From assembly GCF_041410465.1 (NCBI RefSeq), contig NZ_CP166961.1:930001-994000 (forward strand): a DNA stretch of 64,000 nucleotides. Direction: 5' to 3'. The notes beneath the pieces were generated by a model. That model saw only the letters and a list, made by a program, of their open reading frames with translations, made no database searches and was not told the DNA's origin. Origin of the DNA: Thalassotalea sp. 273M-4 (lineage in GTDB: Bacteria > Pseudomonadota > Gammaproteobacteria > Enterobacterales > Alteromonadaceae). Positions 9,739 to 18,102 of this stretch are shown here, piece after piece (the stretch's first letter is position 1; every line of letters starts with the position of its first letter). Position numbers and translations under genes: made by a program.

Positions 9739-9821
9739 TTAGCAGGCGAGTAATAAGCGCTAGAGCACAAAAAAAACGGCTAAAATCGGGACAACTTTAT
9801 GTTCTTATCGCATTTAACGAT

Positions 9822-12347
9822 TTATTTATGTTCGCTATCTTGCTCACCTGTCAGGACCAAGCTGGTGGTTGTTTCTGTTACTGTTGTGTCACTGTTTGCC
9901 CGTTTCGTCGAATCGGCTTGTGAACGCTCTGACAGAGAGCTTTGAGACTGAGTCTTTTTATGACTTGCCGGTTTCTCAATAATTGGCGAAGGGGTAACGG
10001 TGCGATAGCCAGCTTGTTGAACCCAGCTGTAAAGCTCATCTGCGGGCACCGGGCGACTAATGTAATAACCTTGAACCTTTTCACAGTCATGCTTGATTAA
10101 CCAATCAAGCGTTTCTTTATCTTCTACACCTTCGGCCACCACAGACAGGCCCAGTTGATGCGATAAGTTTAAAGTCGAGGTAACAATTAGTTTGTCAATC
10201 GGTTCAAAGGTTAGGTTTTGAATAAAACATTTATCAATTTTCAACTCTTGTACCGATAGGTTTTTTAGCTGAGCTAACGATGAGTAACCGGTACCGTAAT
10301 CATCGAGCGATAAATAGATGCCATTTTGCTTTAATAATCTAATGTTATCGGCGGCTTTTGAACTGTGATCGATAAAAGCATCTTCTGTAATTTCAAAAGT
10401 TAATGCTTTATTTAGGGTTTTACGACCACACAATTTTGAGATCAGCAAATTACAAAAGTCATCATCGAGTAAGTTATCCGGAGAAATATTGATCGCAATT
10501 CTAAGTTCAATACCTTTTGCCTGCCATATAAAATACTGTTCAAGCGCTTGGTTAATAACCCACAAACTTAGGGCTTTCATTTGTCCTGTTTGTTCTGTTA
10601 ACTGAATAAAACCATCAGGGGCTATTAAACCATGCACAGGGTGTTGCCATCGGACTAAGGCTTCGACTTCTTCAATACTTTGGGTTTTTAAGTTTAACTT
10701 GGGTTGATAATATAAAATAAACTCGTCGCTCTCTAGCGCGGGTTTGATCCTATTAACCAATTGCAATCGATCTAAGGTGTTTAAATCGATTTGTTTGTCA
10801 TACATCTGGTATAGCGAGTTTTGACGTTTAGCCAATTGCATCGCCGAGTCGACTTCTTTTAATAGCTGACTGGGATCTGTTCCACCATTACTGTGGGTTA
10901 AACCAATGTTAACCTGTAAATGTAAAGCAATGTTTTGATAGATAAAAACAGGTTCCATTAAGTTACTGATTTTGCGAATACAGGCATGCACATCCACCTC
11001 TTCTTGATCTTCAAACTTGACTAAAAAGCCATTGCCAGAGGTTTGATAAATTGGAAATTTTAGGTGACTTAAGCGAAGTGCTGTTTCTTGGATTACTTCA
11101 TCACCAACATTGTGGCCCAAAGTATCGTTAATGTCGGATAATCGACGCACATTAATTTGGCATAAGGTAAAGCTCTTGGTGGCTCTTTTGATATCGAGAT
11201 AAAATTGGTTACGGTTGGGAAGCTTGGTTAAGCTGTCAAAGTAAGCTTGCTCTGACACTTCTTTTTCGCGCTCTTGAATAGCCTCTTGCATCTTAGAAAG
11301 CTGAGTGGCGAGCAGGTTTAGCTCCTTGGTTTTACCAACATTTACATTGCCATCGTATTCACCTTGGGTGATTGCTTTACTAAATTCAACTAAGCGTTTA
11401 AGCGGTGTGGTTATACTCAAGGCAATAAAATATGAACCAATAAGCGCGATCACCAACATTAATGACAACATATTAAAAAAATTAAAACCATTAGAATGCT
11501 GTGCTGGTAAGGCTTCAGAGCTTAGTCTATATAACGAGGCAACCAATGTTTTGTCGCCAATTTTGCTCAAAGGGTAATTGGAAAAGACATATTTAGGCGC
11601 TGGTTGGGCATTGGATTGTGGGGCCATTTGAGGTGCATTTTGTATCGGAGAAAAGTCAACCTGAAACGATTCACCTAAGTTATTTCTATTCGCTTCGCTA
11701 GTGGCTAACCAAGTCCATTGTTGTCCATTGATTAAACTCAGCGCTATGTTAAAACCGGTTAAACTGGCAAGTTGTTTTGCTAAATATTGGTTAATTTTAT
11801 GACCAAAACCAACGTGACCGATAATATTTGTTTCACTCCATATTGGCGATATGACCATATGATAAATATTACCGTTGTGGGCGAAGTAATTAATTTGAGT
11901 TTCTTGTTTTAGCCAATCTTTTTGACTAAACGGCTGACCTATTTGACGACCAGTAGTAACACGCTTAATTTCAGCTTCTAATTGGCGCATGACCAATTGC
12001 CCTAAAATGACGCCATTAGCATCAATAGCGACAGCAAAATCGGCATCAATTCGTTTGCGATGTTCATTTAATGCTACCGGTAAATGACGGTTGTCTTGTT
12101 TGAGAGCTTGCCTTAAAAGCTGATCTTTTGCTGCGGTTTCTGAGAATGCACTTAGGTAATAATCACGATCTTTTAGCTCATTTTGTAATAGTAGTTTTGC
12201 TCGAGATATATCCAAATCGAGCGCTTTTTGCTGCCCTTGTTCATTGGATATTTGGGTAGTGTAAAAAGAGAACCCCTGAACAATGAGCAGAAGCAAAACA
12301 AAAAAGAAAACGATTTTAATTTTTAAGCTGTATAGTTTCTTTTTCAA
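9822..12347 (-). CDS. Membrane sensor with HAMP, degenerate GGDEF and intact EAL domain
   Basis: Cyclic-di-GMP signalling protein of about 841 residues. An N-terminal membrane segment (IVFFFVLLLLIVQGF), a periplasmic sensor region of about 260 residues, a second membrane segment (FNMLSLMLVIALIGSYF) and a HAMP linker precede a GGDEF domain whose active site reads SGNGF, so cyclase activity is probably lost. The EAL domain keeps EVEALVRW, INISPDNL, FEITEDAF, LDDYGTGYSS, KIDKCFI and VVAEGVED, so phosphodiesterase activity is expected. A frame from 12410 exists, but the TTG at 12347 has GAAGG seven bases upstream and starts just before the first membrane helix, so it is preferred. Confidence 0.9.
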   Translation of the reverse strand: MKKKLYSLKIKIVFFFVLLLLIVQGFSFYTTQISNEQGQQKALDLDISRAKLLLQNELKDRDYYLSAFSETAAKDQLLRQALKQDNRHLPVALNEHRKRIDADFAVAIDANGVILGQLVMRQLEAEIKRVTTGRQIGQPFSQKDWLKQETQINYFAHNGNIYHMVISPIWSETNIIGHVGFGHKINQYLAKQLASLTGFNIALSLINGQQWTWLATSEANRNNLGESFQVDFSPIQNAPQMAPQSNAQPAPKYVFSNYPLSKIGDKTLVASLYRLSSEALPAQHSNGFNFFNMLSLMLVIALIGSYFIALSITTPLKRLVEFSKAITQGEYDGNVNVGKTKELNLLATQLSKMQEAIQEREKEVSEQAYFDSLTKLPNRNQFYLDIKRATKSFTLCQINVRRLSDINDTLGHNVGDEVIQETALRLSHLKFPIYQTSGNGFLVKFEDQEEVDVHACIRKISNLMEPVFIYQNIALHLQVNIGLTHSNGGTDPSQLLKEVDSAMQLAKRQNSLYQMYDKQIDLNTLDRLQLVNRIKPALESDEFILYYQPKLNLKTQSIEEVEALVRWQHPVHGLIAPDGFIQLTEQTGQMKALSLWVINQALEQYFIWQAKGIELRIAINISPDNLLDDDFCNLLISKLCGRKTLNKALTFEITEDAFIDHSSKAADNIRLLKQNGIYLSLDDYGTGYSSLAQLKNLSVQELKIDKCFIQNLTFEPIDKLIVTSTLNLSHQLGLSVVAEGVEDKETLDWLIKHDCEKVQGYYISRPVPADELYSWVQQAGYRTVTPSPIIEKPASHKKTQSQSSLSERSQADSTKRANSDTTVTETTTSLVLTGEQDSEHK

Positions 12348-13000
12348 GGGAACACCTTCTTTATTGATTATTTTCCATACGTTCAAAAGCTCGAATGGTT
12401 TGTCGAGCATTACTCACAGGGTTTGTTGTTAGCGAACAAACTCTGCCGAGTTAGGGCAATTTTTTGTAGACAGAAATAACAGTTTTACCTTGGCTACATG
12501 GAAGAGAAATCGGGTAGCAAGAAATAGTACCTTTGTTAACTGAAAAGGCCACCAAGAAAAGGCAACAGCAACCCTCACTAGTCGAAAAGATGACGGTGTA
12601 TTACAGAGTTCAAGTGTGAACAAACGGCGTTGATATAAACACTTGGTTGTGAGTAAGTCGCTTCGATTTAACATTAAGGTATTGTTATTATTGTCTATTC
12701 GGTTATTTATTAACCTGTTTTATTAACAATGGCAAAAAAATCCAGTTAGAGCAAATATTTTTAAAAAGTTAAAATATGTAACCAGAGACTCGTTAGTAAA
12801 TTGATAATTTATTGTTAAAACGAAGTCTGACCTCATACCAGCTCAAGTGGTCGGAGTAGTTGTTAAGTTATTGATATTGTTTGTTTAAACTATGTTTTAA
12901 CGGATGGTTTACAAAAATAAATTTGCTTTATTTTTCGACTTCTATACTCTGCCCACTTGAATTATATTTTTAAACAAGATTTTACAAAACAAGAGCAGTT
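12348..13000. other. Divergent intergenic region upstream of fadL-type gene
   Basis: About 650 bases between the divergent EAL-protein and FadL genes. Apart from the FadR-like site listed separately, no gene or RNA is recognised. A minus-strand frame at 12429-12674 has an unnatural composition and was not accepted. Confidence 0.5.
12845..12861. promoter_or_regulatory. Candidate FadR-type operator upstream of the FadL gene
   Basis: AAGTGGTCGGAGTAGTT matches the FadR consensus (AnCTGGTCnGACCAGnT) at about 12 of 15 informative positions, including the central TGGTCnGA core. It lies about 140 bases upstream of a fatty-acid transporter gene. FadR control of fadL is established in gammaproteobacteria; its action here is inferred from the site alone. 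Confidence 0.45.
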
Positions 13001-14326
13001 ATGACTTTTCAAAAATCTCTTCTTACCTTAGCTTTAGGTTTAGCTTGCGCCAATGTTAATGCCGCAGGTTTTCAATTACATGAGACCAGTGTTTCTGGTT
13101 TAGGTCGCGCATTTGCCGGTGACGCCGTTATTGCAGATGATGCATCTGTATTTGCGCGTAACCCAGCAGCAATGGCATTGTTTGATAAAAAATCATTATC
13201 TGTTGGTGCAACGTATGTTGACCCAGGCGTTGATGTAAAAGGTACAGGAGCACCAGATTTAGTTTTAATGAATCCAAATTTTGATGTGTCTTCTTTGGAT
13301 CAAAACGGTGTTGTACCTGCGGCTCTTATTCCATCAGCATACTTTATCAACCCAGTAGATGAAAAATTTGCTTGGGGTGTTGGTTTAAACGTGAACTATG
13401 GTTTAGCGTCTAAGTACGACAGCGACTACGCGGCAGGCTCTATTGCCGGCGAAACAGACTTATTTTCATTAAACATTAACTTAGGTGGTTCATACCGCAT
13501 TAATGAACAATTAAGTGTTGGTGCTGGCATTAACTTAGTATACGCCGATGCAATGTTAAACCGTAACACCGGTGCTATTTTAGTAAATGGTTTACCAAGT
13601 GTCTTACCAGCGATGCCTGCTGATACTACCTTAATGCACATTGAAGGTGATGATACGGGTTTTGGTTGGAACGTGGGCGTTGTTTACGAGCTAAACGAAA
13701 ATCACCGTTTTGGTTTAACTTACCGCTCTGCTGTTGAAATCACTTTTGAAGGTGAATTAACGGATCTTGTAGGTAACAAATCTAACGGTAGCCTTGCGAT
13801 GGACATGCCAGCGTTTGCCGAGTTTTCTGGTTTTCATCAGCTAACCAATGATTGGGCTGTCCACTACAGTGTTATGCACACAGATTGGGATAGCTTTGAA
13901 GAATTATCAGCGTTTGTTGACGGTAGCGACGTACCTGCCTTTTACAAAGTTGAAAACTTTGAAAGCACGTTACGTACCGCTTTGGGTGTTACTTATAACT
14001 TTGATGAAAAGTTAACATTACGCGCTGGTATCGCATTTGACGAGTCGGCAGCACAACAAGGTAACCGTTCAGTTTCTATTCCAGATAGTGATCGCTTATG
14101 GTATAGCGCGGGTGCAACATATGTATTAGATGCAAGCAGTACTATTGATTTTGGTTTGGCTTATGTAAATGGCGAAAAAGTAGAAGTTGTTGAGCATGAC
14201 GCTATTTTAGAAACAGCTATTCGTGCAAACCCTGCGGTTGCTCCACTTTTAGGTAATACTAACTGGTCATTTGAATCGGAAGGTAACGCAATTTTGGTTG
14301 GTTTCCAATATAACCGCCAATTCTAA
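13001..14326 (+). CDS. FadL/OmpP1-family long-chain fatty acid outer-membrane transporter
   Basis: Outer-membrane beta-barrel that lets long-chain fatty acids or other hydrophobic compounds through the membrane. A signal peptide (MTFQKSLLTLALGLACANVNA) precedes mature AGFQLHETSVSGLGRAFAGD, the NPA-containing hatch region (ARNPAAMALF) near residue 55, repeated amphipathic strands, and a terminal aromatic strand ending FQYNRQF, the usual barrel-assembly signal. 441 residues is typical. Together with etfBA and ETF-QO elsewhere in the window it points to active fatty-acid catabolism. Monocistronic, with a terminator. Confidence 0.95.
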   Translation: MTFQKSLLTLALGLACANVNAAGFQLHETSVSGLGRAFAGDAVIADDASVFARNPAAMALFDKKSLSVGATYVDPGVDVKGTGAPDLVLMNPNFDVSSLDQNGVVPAALIPSAYFINPVDEKFAWGVGLNVNYGLASKYDSDYAAGSIAGETDLFSLNINLGGSYRINEQLSVGAGINLVYADAMLNRNTGAILVNGLPSVLPAMPADTTLMHIEGDDTGFGWNVGVVYELNENHRFGLTYRSAVEITFEGELTDLVGNKSNGSLAMDMPAFAEFSGFHQLTNDWAVHYSVMHTDWDSFEELSAFVDGSDVPAFYKVENFESTLRTALGVTYNFDEKLTLRAGIAFDESAAQQGNRSVSIPDSDRLWYSAGATYVLDASSTIDFGLAYVNGEKVEVVEHDAILETAIRANPAVAPLLGNTNWSFESEGNAILVGFQYNRQF

Positions 14327-14376
14327 TTGGGCTCGATTTAACCAGAGAGTAACCTGCTCTTTGGTACCATCATCAA

Positions 14377-14410
14377 AAGCATCCGTTTCATAACGGATGC
14401 TTTTTTTTTG
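14377..14410 (+). terminator. Rho-independent terminator after fadL-type gene
   Basis: Stem AGCATCCGTT/AACGGATGCT with a short loop and nine T, about 50 bases after the stop. Confidence 0.92.
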
Positions 14411-14532
14411 GCTTTATTAGCGTTAATTGTTGAACGGCCAATGACCGTCTTGTGCCTATTGCCATTTTGAGTTGTTCACATAATTAGAAAAATAGCACCA
14501 AAGAAGCACGCACACTATCGAAAACAGTGCAC

Positions 14533-14644
14533 CGTCACAGAAAGAATACGCTCATCCATGAGCCTTCCTGCATTAGTGCATCCGTGCACGTCACAGAAAG
14601 AATACGCTTATCCATGAGCCTTCCTGCATTAGTGCATCCGTGCA
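14533..14644. repeat. 56-bp tandem duplication
   Basis: Two adjacent copies of a 56-base unit (14533-14588 and 14589-14644) that differ at one position (GCTCATCC versus GCTTATCC). They sit in a non-coding stretch together with two dispersed copies of an AGTTGTTCACA-starting segment (about 14470 and 14721). The near identity implies a recent duplication. Confidence 0.9.
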
Positions 14645-14748
14645 CGTCATCCCACCATGTTTTTGGGTGGGATCTTTACCAGTTTCGAAGTGACTCGAAT
14701 GTCGCTTTTGTATCAATTAGAGTTGTTCACATTTTCAGAAAAAGAGCA

Positions 14749-14774
14749 CCGTCATTGCGGCGAAGGCCGCAACC
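14749..14774. repeat. REP-like palindrome, left of GIY-YIG gene
   Basis: 26 bases that are the reverse complement, with a single mismatch, of 15196-15221. The unit itself folds: TTGCGGC/GCCGCAA around GAAG. Together the two units bracket the GIY-YIG gene in opposite orientation. Confidence 0.85.
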
Positions 14775-14809
14775 CCGTTGATTCATCAGTGCCTCTATAA
14801 ACCGCATAA

Positions 14810-15097
14810 TTAAATAAGATCAAAGTACAAATCTCGCCAATCGGGATTCACTTCCCCTATCAACCGCTCTTTCCATGGTCTATGCCATTGCTTTAATCTT
14901 TTTTCTCTCACAATAGCGTTTTCCATATCACTATAAATCTCAAAATAAACTAATTTAGTTAGGTTGTATTTGGCACTAAAGCCTTTAATTATTTTTTGTT
15001 TATGTTGATAAACTCGCTGAATTAAATTGCTAGTCACACCAATATACAAAACAGTATTTCGTGTGTTAGAAAGAATATAGATAGCGGGTTGGTTCAT
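14810..15097 (-). CDS. GIY-YIG nuclease-family protein
   Basis: Single-domain GIY-YIG protein of the short UvrC-like (UPF0213-type) group, about 95 residues. It shows AIYILSNTRNTVLYIGVTS, with YIL and YIG in place of GIY and YIG, then NLIQRVYQHKQK with the arginine/histidine, YEIYSD-like YFEIYSDMENAIVREKRLK with the metal-binding glutamate, and a final NPDWRDLY. The start at 15097 has AAGGA eight bases upstream; a longer start at 15115 is less likely. The gene lies between two inverted REP-like palindromes and beside a tandem duplication, so it may be linked to repeat spread. Its biological substrate is unknown. Confidence 0.9.
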   Translation of the reverse strand: MNQPAIYILSNTRNTVLYIGVTSNLIQRVYQHKQKIIKGFSAKYNLTKLVYFEIYSDMENAIVREKRLKQWHRPWKERLIGEVNPDWRDLYFDLI

Positions 15098-15195
15098 AAT
15101 TGAAGTCCTTTTCAAAAAGAGAGCTTCAATTATAGAGGATATTTACTTTGTAGAAATAAATGTTACGAATTAAGAGGCACACTTTTACTAAACTA

Positions 15196-15221
15196 GGTTG
15201 CGGCCTGCGCCGCAATGACGG
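15196..15221. repeat. REP-like palindrome, right of GIY-YIG gene
   Basis: Inverted partner of 14749-14774 (25 of 26 positions complementary), folding as TTGCGGC..GCCGCAA. It lies 99 bases upstream of the GIY-YIG start codon. Confidence 0.85.
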
Positions 15222-15308
15222 ATATATTTTTCTAATATCATGAAGGGCTCTAAATCGCTCAAAGCGGATGTCGGTGCCCGCCATATCTATTGTTTAATTT
15301 ACAGGTAA

Positions 15309-15530
15309 ATGTTTGAAAGTCAAACTAGTTACTTTAAACAACAATTAACGCTAATAGAGCCTTTTTTTTGGGGTAAGAAGTTCACTTTTGGGTTTATCAG
15401 ATACCATGACGAGTATGGCATTACCATCACCCAGATTACATCGAGTGATGGTAATAGATTTAACGATGTCAACAGCGCAAGTTTTCGTGCTAAGCAAAAG
15501 CTTAATGGTTGTTTGAAAACAAATTTTTAA
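15309..15530 (+). CDS. Possible small hypothetical protein, 73 residues
   Basis: An ATG frame with protein-like composition (FGFIRYHDEYGITITQITSS) that overlaps the 3' end of the convergent LysR gene by 29 bases. No recognisable domain and no clear ribosome binding site. The overlap argues against it; the composition argues for it. Unsure. Confidence 0.25.
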   Translation: MFESQTSYFKQQLTLIEPFFWGKKFTFGFIRYHDEYGITITQITSSDGNRFNDVNSASFRAKQKLNGCLKTNF

Positions 15531-16332
15531 ACTGCTCAATTAGTTCGCTGTTGCTTTTGTTCTTGCGTGAGACCATAAAGATTGGGCGCTTAATTTGCAA
15601 TGGGCTGTTTATTTCAAAAAGCTCTTTTGCTTTTAAGTGTTCGGTGATCAACTCGGTTGGTAAGTAAGCAAAACCACCTTTGGACAAGATCACTTCAAGT
15701 GCAATCATGGCCGTGGATGTTCTAAATTTGGGAATGACCTTATGATATAAAGCATGCTCTTTTTGAAAGGTGATCCCCCAATCTATCAAAATGTAATCTT
15801 CCACATCTTTATCAAAGTCTGCTCTTGAGCCCACTAACGACAGATTAAAGTGACCGATCAGCTCATTAGAAAACTCATCACTTTTGATGGGATCGGTTAA
15901 AAGTCCAACATCCAAACTTCGATCGTCTAGTTTTCTTTGAATCGCTTCTCGAACCGAAAGCTCACTGCCAAGAGCTAGGTTATCAAATAACTCAATTGCA
16001 TCGTAAATACGAGAACTAAAAAACGCATCCCAAACATTGGGTGTTGTGGCGATATTAAACGAGGCTTTTTGTTGACTTGAAATAGAGATAGATATCTTTG
16101 ACTGCTCCATTTGGCTCACCATCAAGTGGGCATGGCCTAATAAAGCTTCCCCTGCTGGCGTTAAGCGTAAGTTGTTTTTTTCCCTAATTATAAGCTGGGT
16201 GTTATAAAACTCTTCAAGTTGTTTTATTCTCGCGCTCACGGCCGCTTGGGTAATGTATAGTGTTTCGGCCGCCCGGCCAAAGTGCTTGTATTCCGCTACC
16301 GCAATAAATGTTTTAAAAACGCGTATGTCCAT
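15502..16332 (-). CDS. hdfR: LysR-family regulator, HdfR-like
   Basis: Transcription regulator with an N-terminal LysR winged helix (FKTFIAVAEYKHFGRAAETL, ITQAAVSARIKQLEEF) and a C-terminal effector domain. The residues around HFGRAAE.LY.TQAAVS.RI and NN.RLT.AG match HdfR, named in E. coli as a repressor of flhDC. As in enterobacteria it is divergent from maoP (yifE), which supports the name. A GTG three codons upstream (16341) is possible; the ATG at 16332 was chosen. Confidence 0.85.
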   Translation of the reverse strand: MDIRVFKTFIAVAEYKHFGRAAETLYITQAAVSARIKQLEEFYNTQLIIREKNNLRLTPAGEALLGHAHLMVSQMEQSKISISISSQQKASFNIATTPNVWDAFFSSRIYDAIELFDNLALGSELSVREAIQRKLDDRSLDVGLLTDPIKSDEFSNELIGHFNLSLVGSRADFDKDVEDYILIDWGITFQKEHALYHKVIPKFRTSTAMIALEVILSKGGFAYLPTELITEHLKAKELFEINSPLQIKRPIFMVSRKNKSNSELIEQFKNLFSNNH

Positions 16333-16570
16333 GTTATCCACTCAAATTTTTCATTGTGGTTAATGTATAAAAAAGTTATCGATACGACAAATATTATTTA
16401 GTTTTCAACGTCAGATCTTTTTCCTACATTCTTGTCTATTAATAATAACGATTGTCATAAATTTGATATGCCGATTTTTGTAGGTGCAAATTTACGCCTA
16501 GAAATATTGTTCAGTCAATTTGATTAGGTATTTGATTGATAGCATTTAAACTGTGGTATGGGAGAGAGAC

Positions 16571-16918
16571 ATGAATACTTCTATCAGAAAAGGCCAATAT
16601 ATTTTTTACGGTGATCCAATATTTACTCGAGGGTTGTCGCGTAGCGGATATTTTTCAAAGCGTGAATCTGACGAGCTCGCGTTGTACGGGTATACTCTAG
16701 AGCAACTTAGTCATGGTAAATTATTACCTGATAATGAAGAAGAGCAAAACTTTGTTGATGCGATTAGCTCTGAGCAAGATTCTGAATTATATGCGGTGAA
16801 ACTATGGCGAAAATATTTGGGAGCCATTGCCAAAAGCCGATGCTTTCATGGTTTTGCTAAAAGTAATGCGAGAAATCAATTTCAACCAAGTAACGATTTA
16901 ATCACTGAGGATTTTTAA
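16571..16918 (+). CDS. maoP: MaoP/YifE (DUF413) macrodomain Ori organisation protein
   Basis: Small protein of the DUF413 family; E. coli MaoP (YifE) is needed with the maoS site to constrain the Ori macrodomain. Recognisable segments are FTRGLSRSGYFSKRESDEL, YGYTLEQLSHGKLLPDNEEE and AKSRCFHGF. The ATG at 16571 is preceded by GGAG with six-base spacing and was preferred to a GTG at 16553. Divergent from the HdfR-like gene, as in E. coli. Confidence 0.88.
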   Translation: MNTSIRKGQYIFYGDPIFTRGLSRSGYFSKRESDELALYGYTLEQLSHGKLLPDNEEEQNFVDAISSEQDSELYAVKLWRKYLGAIAKSRCFHGFAKSNARNQFQPSNDLITEDF

Positions 16919-17055
16919 CTTAAATTGATCCAGTAGATAGATATTTTTTACCCTAACGACAAAGATTTTTTAGGCGTAAAAGACAATGCTTTTCTGTAAG
17001 CTCTCGGCCAAAATAAGAATACTAAAAATCGGTATCTACTACTTGGATTAAATCT

Positions 17056-18102
17056 ATGAAAATTTGTTTTATTATGTACCCGTGGAATCGCGTTGAACCT
17101 GAATCAGATTCAACCTTGCGTCTTATCCACGAGTGCGTTAAACGTGGCCATACGGTTGCGCTTTCAACGGTAAATAATCTTACTATCCGAGATAGCGTTG
17201 CAAGCGCTTTTTGTGATGTGTTTACCAAAAACACCAAGGTATCTGACAACATTATTAGCTTTTATAAAACCGCTCATTTTAAACGTGCTCAATTGCCATT
17301 GGCCGGTTTTGATGCGGTGATCATGCGAGCTAACCCGCCATTAGATACCTTGGCGCTTAACTTTTTAGACTCTGTTCGTGGTGATACCTTCATCATGAAC
17401 GATTTGGATGGGTTAAGGATCGCCAACAATAAAATTTATACTGCTTCTTTTCAAGATACCGAAAGTGAGTTTATTCCTGCCACTCATGTGTCTAAAAATC
17501 GAGATTATTTAGAGCGCATATTTGAAGAATCAGAAAGTAATCGGATGATCTTAAAACCCCTTGATGGATACGGTGGTCGAGGGGTGATTGTCCTAGAAAA
17601 AAGTGCTCGTCAAAGTTTTCGCTCATTACTTGATTTTTATATTGGTGGTGATGAACACGGTAAAGGCAGTAACTACGTTATTTTACAAGATTACGTGCAA
17701 GGTGCAGAGCAAGGCGATGTGCGCATATTAATGCTCAACGGTGAGCCAATAGGCGCGATGAAACGCGTACCCGCGTCAAATGATGTGCGCTCAAATGTAC
17801 ACGCCGGTGGTAAAGTTGTTAAGCATAAACTTACGGCACAAGAAAAGAAGCTATGTAAGTACATTGGCCCGAAACTTGTTCGCGACGGTTTGTACTTTAC
17901 CGGTATTGATGTGATTGGCGGTAAACTTATTGAAGTTAATGTATTAAGCCCAGGTGGTATTGTACGAATTAATAAGCTCAACCGAGTTAAATTACAGGTT
18001 CAAGTGATTGATTTTGTTGAAAGCGTTGTTCATGCCAAAGAATTAGTAATGAACCGAAAATCAGAGTTCAGACAGGTAATTGAAGATGCTAACGCTGTCT
18101 GA
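17056..18102 (+). CDS. GshB-like ATP-grasp ligase
   Basis: ATP-grasp enzyme of 348 residues resembling prokaryotic glutathione synthetase. It begins MKICFIMYPWNRVEPESDST, has the central ATP-binding segment ILKPLDGYGGRGVIVL (about residue 165), and the Mg-binding end KLIEVNVLSPGGIVRINKLN. The classical GshB partner GshA is not adjacent. Instead the gene overlaps by 17 bases a fusion of an N-formylglutamate-amidohydrolase-like domain and a DUF1704 metallopeptidase, suggesting the pair makes and removes an amino-acid or peptide modification. True glutathione synthesis is the alternative. Confidence 0.82.
   Translation: MKICFIMYPWNRVEPESDSTLRLIHECVKRGHTVALSTVNNLTIRDSVASAFCDVFTKNTKVSDNIISFYKTAHFKRAQLPLAGFDAVIMRANPPLDTLALNFLDSVRGDTFIMNDLDGLRIANNKIYTASFQDTESEFIPATHVSKNRDYLERIFEESESNRMILKPLDGYGGRGVIVLEKSARQSFRSLLDFYIGGDEHGKGSNYVILQDYVQGAEQGDVRILMLNGEPIGAMKRVPASNDVRSNVHAGGKVVKHKLTAQEKKLCKYIGPKLVRDGLYFTGIDVIGGKLIEVNVLSPGGIVRINKLNRVKLQVQVIDFVESVVHAKELVMNRKSEFRQVIEDANAV

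Noticed and set aside
12429..12674. Minus-strand frame of 81 residues upstream of the EAL gene
   Set aside because: Composition (runs of Leu, Phe, Ser with no pattern) and lack of a ribosome binding site look like chance; it occupies the promoter region between divergent genes.
14527..14781. Plus-strand frame of 84 residues through the 56-bp duplication
   Set aside because: It only reads through non-coding repeats; the repeated His/Ser/Arg-rich pattern comes from the duplication.
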